Of a stretch of 64,000 bases of DNA, positions 12,750 through 23,519 are shown piece by piece. The notes below the pieces were generated by a model, which made no database searches, was not told where the DNA came from, and was given only the letters and a program-made list of their open reading frames with translations. How positions within the stretch are numbered: position 1 is the first letter of the stretch; each line of letters opens with the position of its first letter. The position numbers and the translations under genes are program-made. The DNA lies in contig NC_079478.1 of NCBI RefSeq assembly GCF_026230105.1, positions 5,099,653 to 5,163,652 on the forward strand, in the 5' to 3' direction. Origin of the DNA: Diorhabda sublineata. Lineage: Eukaryota; Arthropoda; Insecta; Coleoptera; Chrysomelidae.

Positions 12750-13600
12750 AAAACACAAAAATTTTGGTAAAAATATATTTATTTTTCAACGTAATCTTCT
12801 TTCTGAACTATACACTTTTCACTGTTGGAAAATCTGTGACCACCGAGCCGTTTTATCAAACCTGGGAACATAAATTAATCCTAAACTTTACTTCAATAAT
12901 TTTGGCCATTGCAATGATCTGATTGATTGTCTTGATGAAACCACACTTTCTTATTAGCCAAATGCGGCCGTTTTTGCTTAATTTCTACATCCAAATGATC
13001 TTGCCTGCAGATGGAAGGGTCTTTGCTTTCTTTAGAGCCGGTTTTATTTGTTCTTTTGTTTCGGGTGTGAAATGACGGACTCACCTTTCCGCTTTATTTC
13101 TCTGAAATATTGCCAAACACTAGATGGAAACCTTTACACGAAGCTGTTTTTGTTCCATTGTAAGCAAGCGCGGCACCCATCTTGAGCTCAGCTTTCTCAT
13201 GTTCAAACTTTCAGTTAATATACGATGTATCGCACCTTTTGAGATGCCTACTATGTCTTCTAGCTCGCGCACTGCTTGGTGGATTTTCTTTAACATTTCT
13301 GGAGCCGTAACCTCATTTGGTCGACCACTGCGATGCTGGTCATCGCAGTTCGTACTGCCTCGTGTAAACTCTGCTTCCCAATATTTTACTGTTAATAACG
13401 AAGGAGCAGTCCCACCCATAGTAGAATCTAGTTCAGCTTTTAAATTGGTTGTGTTAAGAGGCCTTTCAAATAAAAGTATTGTCTCACATAAAGACAAGAA
13501 CAACGCGGCGTCTTCAAACTTGAAACTTATGCAATATAGATTGTGTACTTTCTAATACAGTGGTATTTTTCAAACAACTACCGCCATTCTAAGGTCAGAC
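12750..13600 (-). mobile_element. Mariner relic with two internal deletions
   Basis: On the minus strand the transposase N-terminal half is open for 127 codons (13,503 to 13,120). It includes the helix-turn-helix region, DIVGISKGAIHRILTESLNM and the mariner hallmark SSRWVPRLLT. It continues as QCLAIFQRN, then loses the VDETW block. It resumes at HFTPETKEQT and KKAKTLPSAGK, loses sequence again, and resumes at KRPHLANKKVWFHQDNQSDH, where the second catalytic Asp (HQDN) is kept. The C-terminus reads LIKRLGGHRFSNSE joined directly to KCIVQKEDYVEK and a stop (about 12,757). The YSPDLAPSD block is therefore missing. The ends near 12,728 and 13,590 share a degenerate GGTACCT/GTACCTG motif that may be terminal repeats. 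Confidence 0.75.
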
Positions 13601-13609
13601 CAGGTACTT

Positions 13610-15290
13610 GGTGCCATCTTCGTATAACTTCGGTATAACACTCTATATCTCTCTCTCTCTACTCTATTCTGATTAAATTGTCATAATGTCGAAGTTTCGA
13701 GAACGGCAGGATGTTAACTTCGAATAAAGAGAAATGCTCTTTCTCAATCTTTCAATAGAACAATTTCACTTCCATGGTAGTCTCCCTGTTTCCTAATATA
13801 AACTTTATGGTTCTGGCGCAATTGCCGAACTGTTTCAACGCTTACATGTCATCTAGTCTAATCGGATACGTGTGACAACTCCGGGTGTACAGTACGTTTT
13901 CTATAAGCTCCAATTTGGTTGATGTGGGTAGTTCTATACGCATCATTAACAACGCCCTTAAAAATTTATTACCACTAACTAGTACACACAATAGTTAAGT
14001 ACAAAAGAGATGGGGTGCAATTGTATAAAGCGACTTCTGAAGCTGTGACTTCCAATAAATAATTATCTTGATACTTTACAAGGGCCTCCTGTTTTCATTA
14101 AACTGTTGTTTAAAGTTTCTTCAAAAAAGGTTTATTTGTTTCTCATGCATTCCATATTGTTCATTCAAACATAGAGAAAAAAGTGATAATTGTGACATTG
14201 ATTCACGAAAAGCCTAGAAGACTGAATTTGAGAAAGTTTATCACTGTTAAATAATGATAATGAAAACAAAACATTTTTCAATTCCTTCCCAATGGGAGGC
14301 TACAAAGGGCCAATTTTACAAGTGAAGTCAGTCAGTCAAGAGATTTTTTTCCCGTTTTATGATTAGCGTTTACCAACAAATTTCAGAAACGTCTCGATCC
14401 CATGCTACAACATTCTGCAAGTGGAATTTGATTGGTTAGTGAAAACACGTGTATTGTAAATGTTACTTGCATTTCGTCGCCAATATTTTAGTCAACTTCT
14501 AGTATCCATATTTTCTCAACGACGCGACGTGACCATTTGAAAAAAATTTTTTTTTCGCCTTCAGAAATTCTGCAGTAACAAAAATATGGTTTCCTCAGAA
14601 AAAAAGGAAGAGATTATCAATCAGAACCGAACATATATCATTGATAAAAGGTGATTTTGATAAATTTACTTTTAAAAATATTTAAAAGATTCGCTTTTCC
14701 GTCGACCAATATATCTGTTTTTATTTAGTATTATAAGGGTTATGCTGGCTCATTTGTTTTCTTTTAAAACCAATATCGCCCAGGAGCAAAATAAATGAAT
14801 AATTATAGCAATAAGCTAAATTTAATTAAAAACTTTCCGTAGGTAGTACTTACACGCGTACGACCTAGAGTTTTGTATGTTCAATTCGAAGGTCAAAATA
14901 AAAACACTTGCTGGGTATTGTGCGAAAAGTTCAATTGAATTTAAATGATATACCTGTAGGTTTGGGATAAAATCGAAATCGAGACTAGGAATGTGTTGAC
15001 TAATTCAGAATTGCTCAATACCTCAACAGAATAGTCCGGACAAATTTGATCAAAAAATAAGAGTGTACGCAAAAGTTATTATTTATGGTCAATAGTCAAA
15101 AAACGGTTTTTCGCTATTTTCAGCAAAACGGTAAGTTTTATCATAAAAGTACCTTAGACAAAAATTATAGACCATAAAATTATCTACAAAAAACGTATGA
15201 ATACTATTTTTCCTACGAGCCACCGTTTCTGAGATATAACGATACAAAAAGTTGTAATCTTCATAATATTCATAACCACGTATACGAGGT
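13610..15290. other. Gene-free block
   Basis: A TC microsatellite lies at about 13,648-13,663. The rest is AT-rich with frequent stops on both strands, and no family was recognised. Confidence 0.35.
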
Positions 15291-15292
15291 CT

Positions 15293-16073
15293 GGCTATTA
15301 AATAACGAGACTGCCCGCCTAGAGGGCGCCCTAGACGGGTGGGGTAAAAGACGAGTAGTGCATTGGGTATCTAGACATTTTGTCTATGCACGTTCCTAAA
15401 CACTTTTCCGTCACCATTATAGTATTTGTGCAGTAGCGGTTTGAAACGAATGTGTTTTTTTTTCTCGTGGCGAAAACCATGTGTGACGAAAAACAGAAGC
15501 AATGTATCAATCAATTGTTGCAAGAGGCCTATGGGGACAATTCTTTATCTCGTGCGCGTGTTTTTGAATGATGTAAGCGCTTTAGTGAAGGCCGAGAAAA
15601 CACTGAAGATGACCATCGCCCAGGTCGACCTGAGACTCTTTCAACTCCGGAAACCGTGACCAAAATCGACCAAATTGTGCGCGTAGATCGTCGAATGAGC
15701 ATCCGGATGATTGCCGAGGCAGTAAACGCCGATAAAGCAACGATTAGAAAAATTTTACACGAGGAATTACACATGACAAAAGTCTGTGCGAAGCTGGTGC
15801 TAAAAAATCTGACTCCTGACCAAAAGCTCTTGCGTCAACGGGTCTGCTCAGGTTATAAAAAGATCTGCTTTGAAAGGGACCCGATTTGAGTCGATGGAAG
15901 CTTTAAAGTAAAAAACGGCAGAGTTCTTAAAGGTACTCACCAAAGAGGACTTCCAACACTGCTTCGATCAACGGAAAAATATATGGAAAGGTGTGTGGCG
16001 AGTATATTGGAAGGGAGCATTCGAATGTAGAATAATTTTTATAATAAGACCCTTTTTCGTAACCAATCTCGTA
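15293..16073 (+). mobile_element. Non-autonomous mariner deletion derivative with TIRs and TA target site (family A)
   Basis: The element is bounded by TA (15,291-92 and 16,074-75). Its ends read TACGAGGTCTGGCTATTAAA on the left and, inverted, TACGAGATTGGTTACGAAAA on the right. The N-terminal transposase part is readable (MCDEKQKQCINQLLQEAYGD at 15,480, then RARVFE, a stop, CKRFSEG, and RMSIRMIAEAVNADKATIRK through LLRQRVC). It is joined directly at about 15,855 to the far C-terminal part (a degraded FESMEA... block). The whole catalytic core is therefore deleted. The same family left the copy at 5,020, which lost a different interval, and an isolated left end at 34,731. Confidence 0.8.
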
Positions 16074-16254
16074 TACATAGAGTTGTAATAAATTTTAAAA
16101 TATTTTTCTATTGGTCAATGTTAAGTTAAACTATAAAAAATAAACTATAAAATATAAATAAGTTATAGCTATGAGAATATCAGGTAAAATGAAAAACAGT
16201 CCCTTAATTTATACGCCATTGTAACCTTGAGACAGCATCTGTCTCCTGTTCAAT

Positions 16255-17339
16255 TGTGTATGTACGTCGACATTTTGGTTCAAGAGTTATTGTCGTATTT
16301 GATGGCCATAATGATTGCACGAGAAATACCAAAGATGCAGAACAACGTCGTCAATCTTTAACAACAACTTCGTCAATTGATATTTTAGTTGATGAACTTA
16401 TGACAGATCCAACCAGTTAACAGAAATTTCCTACAAATACTCACAACAAGTCTCGGTTCATTTCAATGTTGAAAGAAAAGTTTAAAGGTAAAACAAACTA
16501 ATAATGATGCCGATGTATTGATTTTTGAAACAACAATATACCAATTCAATCTTACAAATACAACTATTGGTCAAGATGTAGACTACTCACTTCTCGAACT
16601 CCAACTGAAAAAACTATTTTCTTTTTAAAACAACGAAAAACTCAACATTAATCGGAAATCTATTCATCAAAAAGTTCATCTACTTTTGCAAAATGTCAAA
16701 ATCATGTACTATTTTTACACGCAATAACTGGCCGTGACACAACATCTGCATTTTGCAGAAGCAACAAAATTTGGTTCAATATGCTGAAATTTTTAATAAG
16801 AATAATACAACTTGACAAGCAGTTATTACCAACGCTTTTTTCTTTCTATGTATGGAGCACCTAAAAAACAAACTGCTTAGATAAGTATAGATATGTATGT
16901 TTCGTTAAAAATACTAAAAGTAAAAAACAACTTCAACTGGCTAGTCTTTCTCCAAGCTCAACATCTTTTTCGGGTATATTACCAAGTTCAAGTGTGGCTT
17001 GGTTATCATCTAGACCCTACAGACTGGGGTTGGAATTTGGTCAACACTACATTAGAACCCGTTCAAACTTTATTACCACCTGAGCCGGAAAAACTGCTAT
17101 ACACAATTTTTTGCAGCTGCAAAAAGGGATGCGGTGTTAAATGTGGTTGCAAAAAAGTCGTACTGTTTTGTTCTCTGGCATGTATACGTTGTCAAAGCCA
17201 TTCGTGCTCTAATATTTAATCACCAATAGTGGAGGATCTGTTCGATTCCAACGGGGCGACATGCGATACATCGCTATTGACGCAATTTACATGCACTCAA
17301 AATGAAGATGGAGATGAAGAACAACAACAACAAGGATAA
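16255..17339 (+). pseudogene. Relic of a repeated PIN-like nuclease-fold plus cysteine-rich (CXC-like) gene
   Basis: Several frames of the plus strand read in order as one protein. First comes SRVIVVFDGHND, with an acidic residue after a hydrophobic strand, then NKSRFISMLKEKF. Next are NDADVLIFET and TIGQDVD, two further acidic clusters as in PIN/FEN-type metal nucleases, and then FYTQ-stop-LAVTQHLHF. The C-terminal part is open from 16,893 to 17,219: QHLFRVYYQVQVWLGYHLDP, WGWNLVN and a cysteine-dense stretch FCSCKKGCGVKCGCKK...CSLACIRCQSHSCSN, similar in spacing to tesmin/TSO1 CXC motifs. An acidic, glutamine-rich tail follows. Stops and frame changes in the first two thirds show it is dead. 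I recall related multi-copy predicted proteins in insect genomes but cannot verify that here. The nuclease reading is inference from spaced acidic residues. Confidence 0.5.
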
Positions 17340-17344
17340 AAACG

Positions 17345-18371
17345 ATTGAATTTCACAACAATCCTTGCTAATATCTATTATTTTGAAATATTTTCAAAAT
17401 AAGAATGATCATAATAGATTGTGTTAGTTTTGATATCAAAATATTTAGGAACATACCGTTGTTATAAAGTCAAAGTTTAAACCCTTATACTTATACAACC
17501 AGTATGATACAATGTTTTAACATACCTTGTGAATAAATTGAACATTTTAGAAAAAAATGCATTTTTTACCTTTAGAAATACACCCGATATATTCATTATA
17601 TTCACGCAAATGCTATTCCATACGAAAATAATCGAGATATATATATATATAACGTCTATGGTTTACGAATGCTTTATTATTTTAATACCCTCTCATCCAT
17701 AAAACTAGACAACAACATGAATAACAACAACATCTCGGAAATAACGAATGGGAATGTTTAATGTAATCTTTTCTCATTTTTATTTTCAGTAACCGACTTT
17801 AAATAAAACGTGTTGCGCGCGGATAATAATTAATATGCTATTCTACATCCACATAACAGCATCGCATCACTTCTGGTGCGGAGGATTTTGCTCTTCGATT
17901 ATAATTATCAAGTTTATACGATCTAAAACAAGGCGTCGGCATCTTTGTTCTTCGACTCACGATATCAGTCGTGGTACCAGGTGTGCAGCACTAGTGATAC
18001 AATATTATAACAAAAATGTTTCCAATAATTAAAATATAGTGTCTCATTCACCAACTGAAACTTTCCACTTAATTTTGTTTGTGGTTAAAATTAAATTGAT
18101 CAACGAAATTTAGTATGTAAGAATGCGCTTTTACTGTCAACTATAAAATCACAATCAATAGAAATTACTGTTTACTTCAAGCGTAAGTTCCAATTTGGAA
18201 TAGTAAATTTGAAAGTCTTTTTATTTGCCATTAAATGACAAATATCGAGAAAGTGCTATTCCATTTCACAAATTGTCCCTCAGAAATAAAGACGACAAAT
18301 ACAGAAACAACTAGAGAATTGTTTTTTTATGTTAATAAGATATTGGTGGTGATTGTAAAGATTCATCTACT
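17345..18371. other. Gene-free block with a TA microsatellite
   Basis: A TA dinucleotide run lies at about 17,637-17,651. The remainder, including an unrecognised 65-codon frame at 17,835-18,032, shows nothing I can identify. Confidence 0.4.
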
Positions 18372-18379
18372 GTGACATA

Positions 18380-19280
18380 CACGGTTGCCAGCCGTCCAGG
18401 ATTTTCCGGGACAATCCTGATTTCCATTCGCTTATGCCGTGTCCCGTCTTATTTGCTCTTGAGCAAATAAGGCTTTTGAGAAGTTTGCTCAAATGCTTTG
18501 AAACAACTGCTGTGCTTAGATTTTGACCAAGATTAATCAGAAACATTTGATCACTCGAAACCACTGTATTACTTTATTTTCTTGCTAATATATGCGCCAC
18601 CATAAAAAAACCAAATAGTCTTCTTCAGAAAGCTGAAACCAGCGCTTCAGCACTCTCTTCAACTATTAAACGTTTAAAAGAACATTTGCCACTATTTAGA
18701 TAAGAATATTGACTTAAGCGACGATAACCCTATGAAAAAAAAAATAATTCAAAACAGAGGATACTTCTGTTGAAAGCCTTTTACAAGCTACCACTGCACT
18801 GGGGATTGAGAAAAGAATCTCTGTAGATCATCTATTCGATAATCACTCACTGTAAAACTAGTTTTTTCTGAAGTTAGCAAACTTTTAGTTCAGGAGTTCG
18901 CTATTGTCAAAAAAACGAATTTGGGCGCCCTAAAAACCTTTGTATCCTGAGTATCCCTTCTTCTAAAGCCTATGCATGCACTTCAAATGGTCAAAGTTCA
19001 AAGTCCAGTAACCAGTGCAACGTGGATTTGATAAGAGCCGAACTTCTCACAACTTCAAATTCAGAGATGAGTTGCACTAATATTTTATCTAATTCTAAAC
19101 AAGGTAGAGGTTTGATAAATGATGCACATAGCCAAAATAAATACGAATCGAAAAAGTAGTGACAGATGACGAATTGAGAAAATACTGCATTCCATCCATT
19201 TTTTTTTTTTTGGTTAATTTGTTAATTTTTTGTGTATGTACTGAGTCTCGGATTTCTGCCACTTGGAGTTGACAACCCTG
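18380..19280 (+). mobile_element. hAT relic with matching ends and 8-bp target-site duplication
   Basis: The left end CACGGTTGCCAGC and the inverted right end CAGGGTTGTCAAC agree as short terminal inverted repeats. They are flanked by GTGACATA (18,372-79) and TTGACAAA (19,281-88), which match at 6 of 8 positions. This fits the 8-bp duplication typical of hAT transposons. Inside, the plus strand ends with a degraded transposase C-terminus: SIPSSKAYA (hAT copies usually have S(I)PxSxAxxER), VDLIRAELLTTSNSEMSCTN and LINDAHSQNKYESKK before a stop near 19,158. This resembles the dimerisation region of hAT transposases. Most of the transposase is missing, so it is a truncated, old copy. Confidence 0.65.
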
Positions 19281-19404
19281 TTGACAAAGCTGTTAAATAC
19301 GTTCTTAATTTATCTATAATATATTGTTTTGCTACAAGAAATCGTTTTTATAATTTCATCAAGTAAACTTTGAATATTTCCAATTCAATTCAACACATAA
19401 AAAG

Positions 19405-19500
19405 TGAATTTTCCTACACCAGATTCGAACCCGGGACCCGCAGTAGAAAGGCATAATACATGTACATTGACCCATCAGCGACTTAGATAGTACATGTCGT
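19405..19500 (-). repeat. Possible tRNA-derived SINE fragment
   Basis: The minus strand contains GGTCCCGGGTTCGAATC, a good B-box/T-arm-like sequence. A weak A-box-like stretch (CGCTGATGGGTCA) lies about 45 bases upstream. The rest does not fold as a tRNA cloverleaf in my reading, so a SINE head or a decayed tRNA is more likely than a working tRNA gene. An A/T-rich TAAATAAATA repeat follows on the plus strand at about 19,515-19,562. Confidence 0.35.
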
Positions 19501-19562
19501 GTATCTCTATTTTTATAAATATATAAATAAATATAAATAAATAAATATAAATATATAAATTA

Positions 19563-22505
19563 AATTGGACCTGTTTTGGTGCGTAGATTTCTCAGTATTT
19601 TGAGGTTATGTGTTAAAAAACCAACTAAAAAGGGATAAATAAAATGAAAATGACTATTGTTTAAGAGCACCAAAAATTAGATATGCTGCTGAAGTTGCCT
19701 TATTAAATTTATTGCCGGAAAAGTCGAGGAAAGTATATAATTTGGCCAATGAACTTGCAATAAACTCTAGTCATCTGATCTTAAGAAAAATAGAGTTGTA
19801 AGGTAATCTTGATTTAGAAAACCACGTTAGATCTGAAAACATCGAAGTAGAATAGGTCACAAGACACTTCCGTAAAATATATCTATAAAAATTGTAATTA
19901 AACCAGTTTTATAAAAAAAATTGACTTTCAAATATGTTAAATTTCGTAATTGAATATTCTTCCTACTAAACAACTCGAAGAAACTTATTTTTTAAGCAAA
20001 CAAAGATCAAAAGGTGAAGTATTGATTTGTATATATTACGTAAATTTTAGAAAACCCAAATATTTCAATCGTGATATAATATTATTAACTAATTTCAACT
20101 TCATTACGATTAATCCACTTCTAGGATACATAATTATGTGGAAATTGAGCAATACACCCTGTATTATTTAAATGAAAACTAGTAAGACGTGTCAGAGCGC
20201 CATATTCACTTGTTATTAACACCAATTGTTATCTAATTAGCTGCTGTCCATACAAAGACCAAAAAGAAAACAACTAACGGTGTTTAGAAATGTACAAATA
20301 CAAAAGATGTTGTTGTCGTTTCTCACAATCGGCGTTCATGTTCGAATATAAAAAAAAAACATTCAACTTGTTTGGGTAACGGTGAAAAAATAAACAGAAA
20401 AATTCAACAATCGTTGGCACATTCTTGAACGATAAGGTATCAAATATGTCGAGGCTATATTACATAGTCATATAAATATATATAAATTTCTTGATATGTT
20501 TATGTTTCTAAATTAAAAGGTCTGGATAGAGACTAAAAGAAATGAAAATTTCAAATGTTCATCTCTCTTTAAACAAATTATAAAAGAACTAATTTTAAAT
20601 CAAAAGAGACCTAAAATCAAGAACATTTAGCAGCATAAACAAGCGTAATGTCAATCGACTTTTTATTAGATATTAACATCTCCAATGGCTCGCAATTGCA
20701 AGGAGAGGTTTGTAACCACTGACTAGTTTCGACGTTATTACATCTCATCAGAGTGGTATAACAACTCACGTTCGAGCTTAAGACCCGAACTGAAGGCAAC
20801 GTCAAAGTGTTTCGCTATTTGGTTCATATAGTTAATTATTCCCCAGCGAACGCTAACTGGCACCATTCTCATTTCCAGCTGCGAACCACTGAACAGGTAG
20901 AAATCTAGCGTAGTCGCCGAAAATATAGATTCCGCTGTTTCTAAATCGTCATAATTTTATGTTTCTTCCGTTCCAAAATTAGTTTTTTTAATAATTTTTA
21001 GAAGATATGTAAAATTTGACGTTTCGACTTTTCAAAATATGATTTGACACTGACAATTTGCATATTGTCCACGGTGTTCACGTTATTACTTTTGTTTGGT
21101 ATATAATTTTGTTTTAATTACTTTATATTTTTTTGTTTTAGCTTTTCATTTACTCGGTGGAATTCCAAGGAGTATGCAGATTTTCTTGGAATCAAAAGAA
21201 AAAGGGGTGATTCGTTGCGTATAGTAGGAAGATTGATACAACTTTTCACACGGATCACTTTTTACCAATGAAAGAATAACCACCCTATCTCCACTCCTCT
21301 CTAGATAATGGCTTCAAAACGTCGAGAATTTTCTAAATTCCAACCCATGAACCTAGTTCTTTTGTTCATATATATGTGATAAAAAGTCTGCAAATAGTCA
21401 TGATTTTAAACGAAAATTTTATTGACGGAGTCTAAAATCAACAAAATCATATAAAAGAGGTCTAATCCTCATAAAAACTCATATTTCCTCATGTTTTTTC
21501 TATTTAAGCGTTTAAGTTCATCCCGATTTTTAAAATCTATGACTTATTTATGAAAGATTTAACTACCGAATGATTCCTTGGAAAAATATGTCTCAGAGTA
21601 GTAGATGAACCTGTCTTCCTTCACCATGAATTATAGCAAAGCATGTTTCAATGACATAAGATCAAATTTGGAAAGGACCAAAGGAAAAGCTCATACATGG
21701 AGCTAATTTAATTCCAAATTTATAACGTAAAATGTTATAATATACACTTGTTTATGAGAATATCCAAATAAGATAACACTTCTTTATTGCCGTCATCATG
21801 TCATCTACAAATCTATCTGATGTTCATCATTATCAATATTCTAATATAATTATTTTCAAAACGACCTAGTGATTCAAATCTACTGAAAACTAAACTATTA
21901 TCCCGTAATACAGGAATATATGACATTAAAAGTTTATAAGCCCCTAAAACGCTTTCTTCATTTCAAAACTAAAAAGATTTGTTGAAAACTTATAGTTGAA
22001 TGACTAGATTTACCTGTTCCAATCAAATTCTGTATCATTCAAAATTGATAACTACTGGAAAATTTATTTTATAAGGGTACATAGTAAATCTGGGCTCGGC
22101 CTCTATAAAGATAAAATTGACACTCATTCTTTGTTTTCTTTACCATCGGCTGGTTTGTGAGATATAAAGATTTTTTTTTCGATACCCCAAGCCGGGTAGA
22201 GTACCTGCATCTCTTTTGTTCCGCCTTAAATGGACAACTAGCTGATACGACACGTTACAAGAAAATCCACTAAAAATCTTGTCTCTTCTGAGTAGACAAA
22301 AGGTGTTTTACGACTTTAGCAAATTGCTTAAATTTACGAGTATAAGAGCGTCTAAAGACAGTTAATTCGACTTGATTTTTTTGTTTTTCTGAACACTGAA
22401 TAAAAAGATAAAATGAACAAGATGATAAAAAATTTTATTTTTTGTCGATAAAAGTGAAAAAGGAAATCCAGCAACTGATTTCGAATAATGTGCTTTTTCA
22501 ATTAG
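19563..22505. other. Gene-free AT-rich block
   Basis: Nothing coding is recognised. The segment at 20,640-20,830 is less AT-rich and contains GTTTCGACGTTATTACATCT, which looks like a piece of a dispersed repeat. No second copy is in the window. Confidence 0.35.
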
Positions 22506-22510
22506 ATTTT

Positions 22511-23035
22511 TTTTTGCAAAAAACAGTGTTTAAGCAGAGTTTGAGTGAATGAGGACATTAGAGGAAGAACAATCTTCGGTGGAATGTTGTGGCTAGTTTG
22601 CGGGAAACGTCGTTCATGCAGATTTTAGAAGAAGAAAGAAAACATTAAAAAAAGAACCTCGACCTGTCCGACCGACCACTGCGGGCGAAGATGGGATAAC
22701 ATCGTCAGTCACATAAAGATTATTGAAGGTTACCTATTTTTAACCAATCGATGTTTAGGATAGGCGCCTTAACTTTATTAACTAATGAACAAATTTTCCA
22801 ATTTGTTCTTTCTCTAATGTCCTCATGTTCTCAAACTCTGCTTGAACACTGTTTTGTGCAAAAGGAAAAACTCTCCACCCTATTTCACCAATGATTGTTC
22901 TATTTCTAGAATTGTCCTTTGAACACTTTTTTGCAAAGAGGAGATCTGGCCAAAACATTCCACCAAGAATTGTTATGTCATTCTCCTCCCATTTCTGTTT
23001 TTTGCAAAAAGGAGAAGTGGTCAAAATATATTACC
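22511..23035. repeat. Inverted repeat built on a ~75-bp unit repeated in tandem on its right side
   Basis: The left arm (22,511-22,572) contains AACAGTGTTTAAGCAGAG and GAGGACATTAGAGGAAGAAC. The right arm (22,802-22,868) carries the inverse with few changes (GTTCTTTCTCTAATGTCCTC). About 230 bp separate them. Beyond the right arm a related unit recurs roughly every 70-75 bp (pattern TTTGCAAA, AGGAGA, then ACCA, near 22,860, 22,930 and 22,995). The minus strand is open across these units (23,024-22,782), giving loosely repeating peptide motifs such as IIGEIGWRVFPFA and ILGGMFWPDLLFA. Confidence 0.55.
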
Positions 23036-23244
23036 AAATATTGACTAGCCTTTTTTAAAAACATTATAAAACTCATAGATCGAGTTCCATTTTAGCACAA
23101 AGTTTTCCAAATTTGGTTAATTTTCACCGCCTTAACTAAGCTGGTACTAAAAGTATCAAAATGTTATTTCAGATAGACAGAGAGATTCGTTGTACAGAAT
23201 TTGGTTGGATAATGAAAATTTTATAGGAGGAGGGTTGTTGGAGT

Positions 23245-23310
23245 TGAGGCCTGATATAGGAATTGCTCCTCTGCAGGGCTGGAGTTGTGGTGGTTGCACG
23301 GGGTTGTGTT
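23245..23310 (+). repeat. Copy 1 of a dispersed segment also present at 38,580
   Basis: CTGATATAGGAATTGCTCCT followed by a GGGCTGG block matches CTGATATTGGATTTGCTCCT with GAGCTGG at 38,586, in the same orientation. Similarity fades within about 65 bp. Both are followed by A-rich sequence. It is probably part of a mobile element that I cannot name. Confidence 0.45.
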
Positions 23311-23519
23311 TGCTACCTTTTCTGGAGGAGAAAAAGCGAAGATTTAGGATTTTTGGCTAGAAAAAAACGAAAAGTAAAAACGGTTCTTCTCTGTTCTTAT
23401 CTCTGTTCTCTGTTTTTATTGATTTTTCGAAAAAAATTTGTTGATTTTAAATTTAAAAGAGGGCGTACGGGTACAGCTGTGGCTGCGTTATTCCCTATCG
23501 TAGGCTGAGGATCTGATTG

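Noticed and set aside
13124..13555. 143-codon plus-strand open frame
   Set aside because: It lies opposite the clear mariner transposase frame on the minus strand.
19420..19500. Possible tRNA gene
   Set aside because: Only the T-arm/B box is good. The acceptor and anticodon arms do not pair in my reading, so I list it as a possible SINE fragment instead.
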